7,057 bases of DNA from Aquamicrobium sp. (GCA_014860725.1 JACZJD010000687.1:1-7057); one strand, 5' to 3'. Shown: positions 1-6,612, counted from the first letter of the stretch. Numbers and translations are program-made. Notes: a model not told the origin generated them from the letters alone.

Positions 1-173
1 GGCTGTTCTTCTTCTTCCTCGCCGTCGCCAACGAGGTGGTGTGGCGCAATTTCTCGACCGATTTCTGGGTGGCGTTCAAGGTGTGGGGCATCATGCCGAT
101 CACCCTTCTCTTCACCTTCACCCAGATGCCGCTGATCATGCGCCATTCGCTCGACGAAAAGCCCGCCGAGTAG
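1..173 (+). CDS. yciB: Septation protein A (YciB/IspZ family), C-terminal part
   Basis: This is the last 56 codons of an inner-membrane protein; the start lies outside the window. Reading from base 3 gives a hydrophobic segment ([19 protein letters not shown]), then a second one with [17 protein letters not shown] and a short charged tail ending at the TAG at 171-173. The NEVVWR and F-W-V-x-F-K signatures and the Q-x-P ending are typical of the YciB/IspZ septation protein A family, polytopic proteins linked to cell envelope synthesis and division. The family is about 180-200 residues, so roughly two thirds is missing here. It converges on sdhB, with only 49 nt between the two stop codons. Its last four codons form one arm of a hairpin that probably ends sdh transcription. 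The family call is firm; its biochemical role is poorly known. Confidence 0.88.
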   Translation, partial: LFFFFLAVANEVVWRNFSTDFWVAFKVWGIMPITLLFTFTQMPLIMRHSLDEKPAE

Positions 174-185
174 GACGCGGCGGGC
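157..185 (-). terminator. Probable intrinsic terminator of the sdhCDAB operon
   Basis: Read on the minus strand, a perfect 8-bp stem (GCCCGCCG / CGGCGGGC, at 178-185 and 161-168) with a 9-nt loop is followed directly by TTTT (157-160). It begins 37 nt after the sdhB stop codon. The T run is on the minus-strand exit side only; on the + strand the stem is followed by TTGCGGG, so it should work mainly for sdh. It overlaps the stop codon and last codons of the converging septation protein gene. The T run is short, so efficiency is uncertain. Confidence 0.6.
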
Positions 186-222
186 TTGCGGGATTTCGCG
201 AGCGGGTGGAAGGCGGGCCGGC

Positions 223-1002
223 TCAGGTCCGGCGCGCCACCATCATCTTCTTGATCTCGGCGATGGCCTTGGCGGGGTTCAGCCCCTTCGGACAGGCCTG
301 CGTGCAGTTCATGATGGTGTGGCAGCGGTAGAGCCGGAACGGGTCCTCGAGATTGTCGAGGCGCTCGCCGGTCGCCTCGTCGCGGGAGTCGATCAGCCAG
401 CGATAGGCCTGCAGGAGCACGGCCGGGCCGAGATAGCGCTCGCCGTTCCACCAGTAGGACGGGCACGAGGTCTGGCAGCAGAAGCACAGGATGCACTCGT
501 AGAGGCCGTCGAGCTTCTCGCGGTCCTCGCGGCTCTGGCGCCATTCCTTCTCCGGCTCGGGCGACACGGTCTGGAGCCAGGGCTGGATCGAGGAAAGCTG
601 CGCATAGGGCACGGTGAGGTCGGGCACGAGGTCCTTGACCACCGGCATGTGCGGCAGCGGATAGACCCGGACCGCGCCCTTGATCTCGTCCGTGCCCTTG
701 GTGCAGGCCAGCGTGTTGGTGCCGTCGATGTTCATGGCGCAGGAGCCGCAGATGCCCTCGCGGCAGGAGCGGCGCAGCGTCAGCGTCGGGTCGATCTTGT
801 TCTTGATCCAGAGCAGGCCGTCGAGCACCATCGGCCCGCAATCGTCGGTGTCGACGTAATAGGTGTCGACGCGCGGGTTGTCGTCGTCGTCCGGCGACCA
901 GCGGTAGATGCGGTACTCGCGCAGATTGGTCGCGCCTTCCGGCTTCGGCCAGGTCTTGCCCTCGTGGATGCGCGAATTCTCGGGAAGGGTGAGTTCAACC
1001 AT
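223..1002 (-). CDS. sdhB: Succinate dehydrogenase iron-sulphur subunit SdhB
   Basis: This 259-residue protein carries electrons from the FAD of SdhA to ubiquinone in complex II, on the cytoplasmic face of the inner membrane. An N-terminal ferredoxin-like domain (about residues 28-130) holds the [2Fe-2S] ligands C80, C85, C88 and C100 in the CREGICGSC motif. The C-terminal domain has C170-x2-C173-x2-C176-x3-C180 plus C227, C233 and C237. By family precedent C170, C173, C176 and C237 bind [4Fe-4S], and C180, C227 and C233 bind [3Fe-4S]. P181, W184, W185 and H228 match residues that line the quinone site in E. coli. Length and motifs are complete. The ATG at 1000-1002 follows GGAGG (1011-1015) at 8 nt spacing, 15 nt after the sdhA stop, so it is the last gene of the operon. 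A run of four Asp (38-41), encoded by a GAC run, makes a small acidic patch. Confidence 0.98.
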   Translation of the reverse strand: MVELTLPENSRIHEGKTWPKPEGATNLREYRIYRWSPDDDDNPRVDTYYVDTDDCGPMVLDGLLWIKNKIDPTLTLRRSCREGICGSCAMNIDGTNTLACTKGTDEIKGAVRVYPLPHMPVVKDLVPDLTVPYAQLSSIQPWLQTVSPEPEKEWRQSREDREKLDGLYECILCFCCQTSCPSYWWNGERYLGPAVLLQAYRWLIDSRDEATGERLDNLEDPFRLYRCHTIMNCTQACPKGLNPAKAIAEIKKMMVARRT

Positions 1003-1017
1003 GTCTTGTCCCTCCGA

Positions 1018-2865
1018 TCAGTAGACGCGCTTCTTCGGTGCGATCTTGGCCGGATCGATGCCGCCCTCGTCCACCGGCAGCATGGTCTCGGTGTGGACCG
1101 GGCGATAGTCGAGCCTGACCTTGCCGGCGTCGTCCACCCAGGCGAGCGTGTGCTTGCGCCAGGTCTTGTCGTCGCGCTCGGAGAAGTCCTCGCGGGCGTG
1201 CGCGCCGCGGCTTTCCTTGCGCGCCTCGGCGCCGTGGACGGTGGTGATGGCGCAGGCCATCAGGTTTTCCAGCTCCAGCGTCTCGACGAGGTCGGAGTTC
1301 CAGATCATCGAGCGGTCGTGGACCTTGACGTCCTTCAGCTCGCCCCAGATCGCCGAGATGCGCCTGCAGCCCTGCTCCAGCGAGTCCTGCGTGCGGAAGA
1401 CGGCGGCGTCCTCCTGCATGGCGCGCTGCATCTTCTCGCGCAGCACGGCCGTCGGCGTCCCGCCATCGGCATGGCGGATGCGGTCGAAGCGGTCCATGAT
1501 CTTCTCGACCGCCTGCTCGTCGATCGAGGGGATGGCGCTCTTGCGGTCGATGACCTGGCCGGCGCGGATCGCGGCGGCGCGGCCGAACACCACGAGGTCG
1601 ATCAGCGAGTTGGAGCCGAGGCGGTTGGCGCCGTGCACCGAGGCGCAGCCGGCCTCGCCCACAGCCATCAGGCCAGGCTGGATGCGCTCCGGGTTGTCGT
1701 GGTCGGCGTTCAGCGCCTCGCCCCAGTAGTTGGTCGGGATGCCGCCCATGTTGTAGTGCACGGTCGGCAGCACCGGGATCGGCTCGCGGGTGACGTCGAC
1801 GCCGGCGAAGATCTTCGCCGATTCCGAGATGCCCGGCAGCCGCTCGGCCAGCACGGCCGGATCGAGATGGTCGAGGTGCAGGAAGATGTGGTCCTTGTTC
1901 CTGCCGACGCCGCGGCCCTCGCGGATCTCGAGCGTCATGCAGCGCGAGACGACGTCGCGCGAGGCAAGGTCCTTGGCCGACGGCGCGTAGCGCTCCATGA
2001 AGCGCTCGCCCTCGGAATTGACGAGATAGCCGCCCTCGCCGCGCGCGCCCTCGGTGATGAGGCAGCCGGCGCCGTAGATGCCGGTCGGGTGGAACTGGAC
2101 GAACTCCATGTCCTGGAGCGGCAGGCCGGCGCGCGCGACCATGCCGTTGCCGTCGCCGGTGCAGGTGTGGGCGCTGGTGGCCGAGAAATAGGCGCGGCCG
2201 TAGCCGCCGGTCGCCAGCACCACCATCTTGGCGGCGAAGCGGTGGATGGTGCCGTCGTCGAGGTTCCACGCCACGACGCCGGTGCAGACGCCGTCGGTCA
2301 TGATGAGGTCGAGCGCGAAATACTCGATGAAGAACTGGGCGTTGTTCTTGACCGACTGGCCGTAGAGCGTGTGCAGGATGGCGTGGCCAGTGCGGTCGGC
2401 CGCCGCGCAGGTGCGCTGCACTGGCGGGCCGTCGCCGAAATTCTGCATGTGGCCGCCGAACGGCCGCTGGTAGATGCGGCCGTCCTCAGTGCGCGAGAAC
2501 GGCACGCCGTAGTGCTCGAGCTCGTAGACGGCGGCGGGCGCCTCGCGGGCGAGGTACTCCATCGCGTCGACGTCGCCCAGCCAGTCCGACCCCTTGACGG
2601 TGTCGTAGAGGTGCCACTGCCAGTTGTCCGGCCCCATGTTCTTGAGCGAGGCGGCGATGCCGCCCTGGGCCGCGACGGTGTGCGAGCGGGTCGGGAACAC
2701 TTTGGTGATGCAGGCCGTCTTCAGGCCCTGCTCGGCCATGCCGAGCGTGGCGCGCAGACCGGCGCCGCCGGCGCCGACGACCACGACGTCGAACGAGTGG
2801 TCGACATAGGTGTAGGCGCTGCCCGCGACTGCCGGCCGGGAAACGTTCTTTCTGGATTCGGCCAC
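1018..2865 (-). CDS. sdhA: Succinate dehydrogenase flavoprotein subunit SdhA
   Basis: This 615-residue catalytic subunit oxidises succinate to fumarate in the TCA cycle and passes electrons through covalently bound FAD to SdhB. The Rossmann FAD-binding motif GAGGAG is at 31-36. H62 in [10 protein letters not shown] is the expected FAD-linked histidine. Active-site residues matching E. coli H242, T254, E255, R286, H354 and R399 are H259 (in HPTG), T271, E272, R303, H370 (in TVHYNMGG) and R415 (in GANRLGSNS). The C-terminal region, including [18 protein letters not shown], is intact to the RVY end. The start is a GTG (2863-2865), chosen because it has GGAGG 8 nt upstream and the conserved N-terminal segment before the FAD motif needs it. 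It begins 4 nt after the sdhD stop. There is nothing unusual in the protein. Confidence 0.98.
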   Translation of the reverse strand: MAESRKNVSRPAVAGSAYTYVDHSFDVVVVGAGGAGLRATLGMAEQGLKTACITKVFPTRSHTVAAQGGIAASLKNMGPDNWQWHLYDTVKGSDWLGDVDAMEYLAREAPAAVYELEHYGVPFSRTEDGRIYQRPFGGHMQNFGDGPPVQRTCAAADRTGHAILHTLYGQSVKNNAQFFIEYFALDLIMTDGVCTGVVAWNLDDGTIHRFAAKMVVLATGGYGRAYFSATSAHTCTGDGNGMVARAGLPLQDMEFVQFHPTGIYGAGCLITEGARGEGGYLVNSEGERFMERYAPSAKDLASRDVVSRCMTLEIREGRGVGRNKDHIFLHLDHLDPAVLAERLPGISESAKIFAGVDVTREPIPVLPTVHYNMGGIPTNYWGEALNADHDNPERIQPGLMAVGEAGCASVHGANRLGSNSLIDLVVFGRAAAIRAGQVIDRKSAIPSIDEQAVEKIMDRFDRIRHADGGTPTAVLREKMQRAMQEDAAVFRTQDSLEQGCRRISAIWGELKDVKVHDRSMIWNSDLVETLELENLMACAITTVHGAEARKESRGAHAREDFSERDDKTWRKHTLAWVDDAGKVRLDYRPVHTETMLPVDEGGIDPAKIAPKKRVY

Positions 2866-2869
2866 CGCC

Positions 2870-3259
2870 TCAGCCTCCGAATGCGATCTTGAGAAGCGCG
2901 AAGATGCACGCCGCGCCGACGATCAGGGAAAAGAAGACGTTGAGCATCAGCAGCGTCACGTTGAGCAGCTTGCCGTGGACGTAGTCCTCGATGATGACCT
3001 GCATGCCGAGCTTCATGTGGTAGAGCCCGGAGACGAGCATGAGGCCGAGCACGATCGCCACGAAGGGGTTGGCGAGCGTGGCGCGCACCTCCGCGTAGGA
3101 CGCGCCGCTCAGGGCCACGAGCAGGCCGATGAAGAACAGGACGAGCGGCACGTTGGCCACGGCCGTCAGGCGCTGGCGCCAGAAATGGTCGGTACCCTCC
3201 CTGGCGGAGCCGAGGCCGCGGACGCGCGAGGTCGCAGTGCGGAAGTCGCTCATGGTCAT
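2870..3259 (-). CDS. sdhD: Succinate dehydrogenase membrane anchor SdhD
   Basis: This 129-residue hydrophobic protein anchors SdhAB to the membrane and, with SdhC, forms the haem b and ubiquinone sites. After a charged cytoplasmic N-terminus with [15 protein letters not shown] (25-39), three membrane segments lie at about 34-54, 63-85 and 100-124. H81 (in [11 protein letters not shown]) is the probable haem-associated histidine. D92-Y93 in IIEDYVHG match E. coli D82-Y83, where Y83 contacts quinone. I take the ATG at 3257-3259, which overlaps the sdhC stop as ATGA and implies translational coupling. A second ATG two codons later (3251-3253) is a possible alternative. The open frame extends far upstream over sdhC, but that part is antisense-like shadow sequence and not SdhD. 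Stop TGA is at 2870-2872. Confidence 0.95.
   Translation of the reverse strand: MTMSDFRTATSRVRGLGSAREGTDHFWRQRLTAVANVPLVLFFIGLLVALSGASYAEVRATLANPFVAIVLGLMLVSGLYHMKLGMQVIIEDYVHGKLLNVTLLMLNVFFSLIVGAACIFALLKIAFGG
2874..2878 (-). promoter_or_regulatory. Ribosome binding site fixing the sdhA GTG start
   Basis: GGAGG on the minus strand lies 8 nt before the GTG at 2863-2865 and inside the last codons of sdhD. It supports the non-ATG start and suggests that sdhA translation is tied to ribosomes finishing sdhD. Confidence 0.7.
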
Positions 3260-3672
3260 GCCCCCCGCACCAGATAGCCGGCGGCCCAGATCAGGACCGT
3301 CACGGCGACCGAGACGACCGGCATCAGCCGGGCGACCCTGGTGGCGAAATGCTTCTCGAAGCCGACGCCGGTGTCCCAGACCAGATGGCGGACGCCGCCG
3401 ATCAGGTGATGGACGAGCGCCCAGGTGTAGCCGAAGAGCACGAGCCGGCCGATCCACGAGCCGTAGACCCAGGCGACCGTGTTGAACCATTCCTCTGACA
3501 TGGCGGCCGCGACCAGCCAGGCGGCGACGAGCAGGGTGCCGAAATAGAGCGCGCCGCCGGTGATGCGATGCACGATCGACATCGCCATGGTCGGGATCAG
3601 CTTGTAAACCTGCAGATGCGGCGACATTGGCCGCGCGCGCGGCCTTGCGTGGGTGGCTGCGGATTTGCTCAT
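3256..3672 (-). CDS. sdhC: Succinate dehydrogenase cytochrome b556 subunit SdhC
   Basis: This 138-residue membrane anchor is the first gene of the operon. It shows the family signatures [11 protein letters not shown] (14-24), [11 protein letters not shown] (32-42) and [15 protein letters not shown] (88-102). H89 aligns with the E. coli haem b ligand H84; S32 and R36 align with the quinone-site residues S27 and R31. Three membrane segments lie at about 30-56, 72-92 and 113-135. The ATG at 3670-3672 is preceded by GGGGGAG (3675-3681), a close but usable ribosome binding site. The next in-frame ATG (M16) lies inside the conserved RPMSPH motif and is unlikely as the start. The stop overlaps the sdhD start by 4 nt. 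The gene has its own upstream promoter candidate, and a leader of about 75 nt is implied. Confidence 0.96.
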   Translation of the reverse strand: MSKSAATHARPRARPMSPHLQVYKLIPTMAMSIVHRITGGALYFGTLLVAAWLVAAAMSEEWFNTVAWVYGSWIGRLVLFGYTWALVHHLIGGVRHLVWDTGVGFEKHFATRVARLMPVVSVAVTVLIWAAGYLVRGA

Positions 3673-3731
3673 GGCTCCCCCAATCTCGCGGCCGTGCCCC
3701 GGAGCCTCGTGGATGCAATGGAATGAGTCCT

Positions 3732-3751
3732 GGCAGCGGCCTATGGCTGCC
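3732..3751. repeat. Inverted repeat at the predicted sdh transcription start
   Basis: GGCAGC (3732-3737) and GCTGCC (3746-3751) are perfect inverted copies separated by 8 nt. They lie just downstream of the predicted -10 box and span the predicted +1. This geometry fits an operator better than an RNA hairpin, since one arm would not be transcribed. The element could also be chance in GC-rich DNA. Confidence 0.45.
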
Positions 3752-3753
3752 GC

Positions 3754-3782
3754 TTTCTAATGCGGATTTTGCGCCGCGTCAA
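3754..3782 (-). promoter_or_regulatory. Candidate sigma70 promoter of sdhCDAB
   Basis: On the minus strand TTGACG (3777-3782, 5 of 6 to TTGACA) is followed after exactly 17 nt by TAGAAA (3754-3759, 4 of 6 to TATAAT). The predicted transcription start is near 3747, giving a leader of about 75 nt before the sdhC ATG. This is a relatively AT-rich patch in the 223-nt gap between the lipoprotein gene and sdhC, which is where the operon promoter is expected. No transcript data support it here. Confidence 0.6.
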
Positions 3783-3849
3783 AGCCGGAAAACCACGCCG
3801 CGCCGCCCATTTAGCGGAATCCGTGAAGCCGGACGGCGGCGGCCCTGGG

Positions 3850-3865
3850 CTTCAATCGTTTGAAG
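3850..3865. repeat. 16-bp inverted repeat between lipoprotein gene and sdh promoter
   Basis: CTTCAA (3850-3855) and TTGAAG (3860-3865) are perfect inverted copies around a 4-nt centre. It lies 30 nt after the lipoprotein stop and about 68 nt upstream of the sdh -35 box. No T run follows on the minus strand, so it is a poor intrinsic terminator. A protein-binding site, or the 3'-end hairpin of the upstream mRNA, are both possible. Confidence 0.4.
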
Positions 3866-3895
3866 GACGGACGCCCCGGACCGGGTCGCGGCGAA

Positions 3896-4261
3896 TCAGC
3901 GGCGGCAGGTCATCGGCTCGCGGCCGGCCTTCATCCAGAGCGCCTCGCCGCCCTCGACCACGAGCGCGACGTTGCCCTCGCCGAAACGGCTGGCCTGGGT
4001 CGGCGGCGAGGCGGGCAGGTCGTAGCTCGTGCCCTCGGCCTCGACCAGGCGCACCGCGCTCTGCATGGCCTCGACGGTGATGCTGCCATCCTCGCCGCAA
4101 TCGTAGGTGGCGCGGGCCGGCAGGGCCGGGGCGGCCTCGGCCGCCTGCAGCGACATGACGGCCGGCCCGCCGTCGGCGACGCAGGCGGAAAGGGCGAGCG
4201 CAAGCCCGCCTGCGAGGAGCGCATGGAGGGCGATGCGCCCCGCTCGTGGATTCGCATTCAT
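3896..4261 (-). CDS. Lipoprotein with MliC-like domain (putative lysozyme inhibitor)
   Basis: This 121-residue protein starts with a lipoprotein signal peptide: R6 and R9, a hydrophobic stretch (10-24) and the lipobox LSAC with C27 as the predicted lipidated cysteine. A linker of about 20 Ala/Pro-rich residues leads to a small domain (51-121) with Y53-D-C55 at one end and W109-M-K111 and C119 at the other. This layout matches MliC-family inhibitors of C-type lysozyme, which sit in the outer membrane facing the periplasm and have one disulphide. From memory of the family, the first inhibitory motif (S-G-x-x-Y) reads E76-G-T-S-Y80 here, so the key serine is replaced; the lysine of the second motif (K111) is kept. 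Inhibitory activity is therefore uncertain. I chose the ATG at 4259-4261 over a TTG 7 codons upstream because it gives a compact signal peptide; neither has a strong ribosome binding site. It follows the GNAT gene by 56 nt on the same strand. Confidence 0.75.
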   Translation of the reverse strand: MNANPRAGRIALHALLAGGLALALSACVADGGPAVMSLQAAEAAPALPARATYDCGEDGSITVEAMQSAVRLVEAEGTSYDLPASPPTQASRFGEGNVALVVEGGEALWMKAGREPMTCRR

Positions 4262-4317
4262 GGGCGCGAGACTTACCGCCAATCGCGGCGAAAGATCAAC
4301 GGGCGTGCGGCGGGCCG

Positions 4318-4779
4318 CTATTTGTCCTCGAAGCGGATGACGTAGGAGGTCCAGTCGGCGGGGCTGGCGATCTGCTCGTAGAGGCGGCGGCCGTCCTCCG
4401 GCTGGCGCGGGGCATTGAGCACGAGCCGCGACCAGCCGCGCTCCTCCGCCTGGTCGGCCAGGAGATCGACGAGCGCCTTGGCGATGCCCTTGCTGCGGTG
4501 GTCGTGGTGGACGTAGAGGTGGTCGACCTGGCCGCAGCGCAGCCCGGTGATCGGGTCCGGCAGGTCGGTGAAGATGGCGAAGCCGACCAGCGCGCCGTCG
4601 AGCCGCGCGCCGATGATCTCGGCGGTGCGGTCCTGTAGCAGGCTCTCGGCATGGAACTCGTCCGGCCGGCGCGGCGCGCCGCGCTTGAGCGCCTGCGCAT
4701 AGGCGGCGAGCAGCGGCGCGAGCTCGCGGGCATCCCTCAGCCGCAGCAGCGATATGTCGATCTGGTGATCGGAAGCCAT
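4318..4779 (-). CDS. GNAT family N-acetyltransferase
   Basis: This 153-residue soluble protein has the GNAT fold. Strand beta4 (VDHLYVHHD, 85-93) leads into the acetyl-CoA pyrophosphate loop R95-S-K-G-I-A100, which fits the R/Q-x-x-G-x-G/A motif, then the long helix ALVDLLADQAEERG (102-115). Beta5 (RLVLNAP) and R132-L-Y-E-Q follow as motif B. The family transfers the acetyl group of acetyl-CoA to an amine; the substrate (amino acid, antibiotic, peptide or protein) cannot be read from the sequence. Length is normal for a single-domain member. The ATG at 4777-4779 follows a purine-rich AGAGGAAGA site at good spacing. It is the first gene of a possible two-gene minus-strand unit with the lipoprotein gene, and is divergent from the secreted-protein gene at 5004. 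Confidence 0.88.
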   Translation of the reverse strand: MASDHQIDISLLRLRDARELAPLLAAYAQALKRGAPRRPDEFHAESLLQDRTAEIIGARLDGALVGFAIFTDLPDPITGLRCGQVDHLYVHHDHRSKGIAKALVDLLADQAEERGWSRLVLNAPRQPEDGRRLYEQIASPADWTSYVIRFEDK

Positions 4780-4800
4780 GTTCTTCCTCTTCTCTCGATG

Positions 4801-4867
4801 GCGGCGCAGCCGCTTTAAACCCTATTGCGGCGCGGCCGCTTTGAAACCCTATGGCGGCGCAGCCGCC
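4801..4867. repeat. GC-rich 26-27 nt tandem repeat, 2.5 copies
   Basis: Copy 1 is 4801-4826, copy 2 is 4827-4853, and a partial copy is 4854-4867. Each starts with a short palindrome GCGGCGCAGCCGC (GCGGCGCGGCCGC in copy 2), which can fold as a 5-bp stem with a 3-nt loop, and is followed by CTTT(G)AAACCCTAT. The copies differ at only a few positions, including one inserted G. The array sits directly upstream of the GNAT gene start, with its nearest edge 21 nt from the ATG, in the divergent intergenic region. It has no open frame of its own that looks real. Confidence 0.8.
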
Positions 4868-4882
4868 GGGCAGGCATCGGCG

Positions 4883-4890
4883 TTAACCAT
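4883..4890 (+). promoter_or_regulatory. CtrA-type 8-mer motif TTAACCAT
   Basis: This is an exact match to the TTAACCAT half-site described for the alphaproteobacterial cell-cycle regulator CtrA. It lies in the divergent intergenic region, 114 nt upstream of the secreted-protein start and 104 nt upstream of the GNAT start. A single 8-mer is weak evidence on its own. Confidence 0.35.
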
Positions 4891-4936
4891 ATTGCCGAAG
4901 CATGGGGCGGCCATGCATGTCTGGTCTTAACAAAGG

Positions 4937-4951
4937 TTAATATGGCGTTAA
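4937..4951. promoter_or_regulatory. CtrA-type site TTAA-N7-TTAA
   Basis: TTAA (4937-4940) and TTAA (4948-4951) are separated by exactly 7 nt, preceded by G, which matches the full CtrA consensus. It lies 52 nt upstream of the ATG at 5004, a usual distance for CtrA-controlled promoters. A further TTAA at 4927-4930 (in TTAAC-N4-GTTAA) and a GATTC site, a possible CcrM methylation target, at 4974-4978 are close by. The match is by motif only. Confidence 0.45.
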
Positions 4952-5003
4952 AGTCGTCCATCGGGGAGGCTTCGATTCCTCGCAAGCGACAGGAGCGAAC
5001 GCC

Positions 5004-5345
5004 ATGCGCATTTTTCCGGGTCTTGCCGCCGTGGCCGCAGCCGCCATGCTCGCCGCCTCGCCTGCGCTCGGTGCCGAGGACGGCCGGGACCGCGTCCATG
5101 CCGACAGCTTCGGCAATCTCGTGATCCACAGCCAGGCCGGCTACAAGCGCATCATCGTCGGCATGGGGCACGTGGCCGAAGCCTACCAGCTCACCGGCTC
5201 CTATTACGAGCCGGAGGTGGTGGAGCTCGACCGCGAGCGCCATGTCCGCCGCTGCTGGCGCCCGCCTTATGTCTGGCACGGGCGCAGCCACATGTACGGC
5301 CTCGACAGGGGCGAGGTGCCGCAGGCGCCCATGGTCTGCCGCTAG
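5004..5345 (+). CDS. Small secreted protein of unknown function
   Basis: I do not recognise a named family for this 113-residue protein. It begins with a clear Sec signal peptide: R2, a hydrophobic stretch at about 6-19, and a likely cleavage site after ALGA (about residue 24). The mature part of about 89 residues has a hydrophobic strand-like segment (NLVIHSQAGYKRIIVGMGH, 38-56), then acidic and aromatic residues (SYYEPEVVELDRE), then RRCWRPPYVWHGRSHMYG (82-99). It has two cysteines, C84 and C112, that could form a disulphide in the periplasm, and six histidines plus many Tyr and Trp. Strong G/C third-position bias and the AGGAG (4991-4995) 8 nt before the ATG support that it is a real gene. 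Two CtrA-like motifs lie upstream. It converges on the diguanylate cyclase gene with 52 nt between stops. Confidence 0.85.
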   Translation: MRIFPGLAAVAAAAMLAASPALGAEDGRDRVHADSFGNLVIHSQAGYKRIIVGMGHVAEAYQLTGSYYEPEVVELDRERHVRRCWRPPYVWHGRSHMYGLDRGEVPQAPMVCR

Positions 5346-5397
5346 GCCAGTCTCGGACGATTCCGGGAAGACCGCTCCCCTCCGGGCGCGGACGTTC

Positions 5398-6612
5398 CTA
5401 CGAGGCAAGCGTGCTGCGCGGCTCGCCGGCGCCGCCGATGCGCGGATGGCTGACGCGGACGCAGTCGCGCCCCGAGCGCTTGGCCTGGTAGAGCGCCATG
5501 TCCGCGCGGGCCATCAGCGTCGGGGCCGTCTCGCCCGGGGCGATCTCGGCGACGCCGAAGCTGGCCGTGAAGCATTTCTCCGGCGGGAAGCCGTCTATGG
5601 CGCGGCCGGCGAAGGCTGCGCGCACCGTCTCGGCGAACAGGCGGCCGGCCGCGAGATTGCTGCCCGGCAACAGCACGGCGAATTCTTCGCCGCCGATGCG
5701 GCCGAGCACGTGGTGGCTCGAGGCGCCCTCGCGCAGCGTGGCGGCGAAGCCGGCGATGACCCGGTCGCCGGCGGCGTGGCCATAGGTGTCGTTGACCTTC
5801 TTGAAATGGTCGAGGTCGCAGATGACGAGCGAGATGGGCAGGCCGTTGGCCGGCAGCCGGTGGACGATGTCGTCGAGCCGCTCCTCGAAGCCGCGCCGGT
5901 TCAGAAGGCCGGAAAGCAGGTCGGTTTCCGAGCGGGTGGTGATGTCCCTGACCATGTCGAGGATCAGCATCGCGAGCAGCAGCAGCGCGGTCGCCACCAC
6001 CAGCACGGTGCCCATCGACTGCGAGACCATGGCGTAGGTGGTCGACAGATAGTCCTCCGGCCGGGCGCCCGAGCCGCCGAGCATGGCGACGAAGAACGGC
6101 TTCGACAGGTAGTGCACCGCGCTCAGGCCGAGGAAGGCGGCGAGCAGCGTGTCGATCGGGCGGCGGCCGACGGCCCGTGTCGCCGAGGCGCGCAGGACGA
6201 TGAGCAGGCCGACCGCCTGCATGAGGAAGAACGGCCCCTGATAGAGGAAATTGCGCAGGAACGAGCTGCGCGGCAGGTCCTGCAGCAGGGCGCTTCCGAT
6301 CAGGGAGACCGCGATCACCACGACCAGAACCATGCGCGGCGGCTCGGTCTCGTAGCGGTGTGCGAGCCCGATATTGAGGAGAAGCAGCGTGCACAGGAAG
6401 GCGAGATGGCCGAGGAAGACGCCGACCTTGATATCGGTGAAGGCGGGCAGCAGGAACTCGAGCGTGGCATAGACCATGCCCATGGCATAGGTGGCCGCGA
6501 ACCAGCGCGCCGAGACATAGCGGCCGTCATAGGCCGCGATCAGCACGAAGCTCGCGCAGAACAGGCCTGCAATCGCCAGATTGATGAGAAGAATGAAGCC
6601 TGCGCCGCTCAT
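5398..6612 (-). CDS. Membrane-anchored GGDEF diguanylate cyclase
   Basis: This 404-residue protein should make cyclic di-GMP from two GTP at the inner membrane. Residues 1-222 contain about seven hydrophobic segments (roughly 5-27, 38-56, 64-84, 94-110, 123-141, 154-170, 196-220) with no recognisable sensory domain. The link S228-E-T-D-L-L-S-G-L-L-N-R-R240 is the usual entry to a GGDEF domain. D266-L-D268-H-F-K, N274-D-T-Y-G-H279 and the signature G307-G-E-E-F311 are all present, so the active site looks intact. The inhibitory I-site (RxxD, expected at 298-301) reads SSHH, so product inhibition by the canonical route is not expected. No EAL domain is fused. The ATG at 6610-6612 has only a weak upstream purine patch (TAGGG). 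A 17-residue tail (388-404) extends beyond the domain. Confidence 0.93.
   Translation of the reverse strand: MSGAGFILLINLAIAGLFCASFVLIAAYDGRYVSARWFAATYAMGMVYATLEFLLPAFTDIKVGVFLGHLAFLCTLLLLNIGLAHRYETEPPRMVLVVVIAVSLIGSALLQDLPRSSFLRNFLYQGPFFLMQAVGLLIVLRASATRAVGRRPIDTLLAAFLGLSAVHYLSKPFFVAMLGGSGARPEDYLSTTYAMVSQSMGTVLVVATALLLLAMLILDMVRDITTRSETDLLSGLLNRRGFEERLDDIVHRLPANGLPISLVICDLDHFKKVNDTYGHAAGDRVIAGFAATLREGASSHHVLGRIGGEEFAVLLPGSNLAAGRLFAETVRAAFAGRAIDGFPPEKCFTASFGVAEIAPGETAPTLMARADMALYQAKRSGRDCVRVSHPRIGGAGEPRSTLAS

Noticed and set aside
319..2892. 857-codon open frame on the + strand opposite sdhA and sdhB
   Set aside because: It lies antisense to two certain genes. The translation is a low-complexity Ala/Val/Asp/Arg/His mix with no known motif, as expected where a GC-rich gene leaves the opposite strand free of stops.
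3260..3718. Upstream extension of the sdhD frame over sdhC
   Set aside because: The extra 153 residues are Arg-rich out-of-frame reading of sdhC. The SdhD family begins at the MTMSDF start overlapping the sdhC stop.
4262..4282. Upstream TTG start for the lipoprotein gene
   Set aside because: It would add seven residues before the signal peptide and has no ribosome binding site. The ATG at 4259-4261 gives a normal lipoprotein leader.
4801..4867. CRISPR array
   Set aside because: The units are contiguous tandem copies with no unique spacers.
4825..5124. 99-codon + strand frame through the repeats and the start of the secreted-protein gene
   Set aside because: It runs through the GC-rich repeats, the CtrA-like sites and an alternate frame of the secreted-protein gene, and its sequence is not protein-like.
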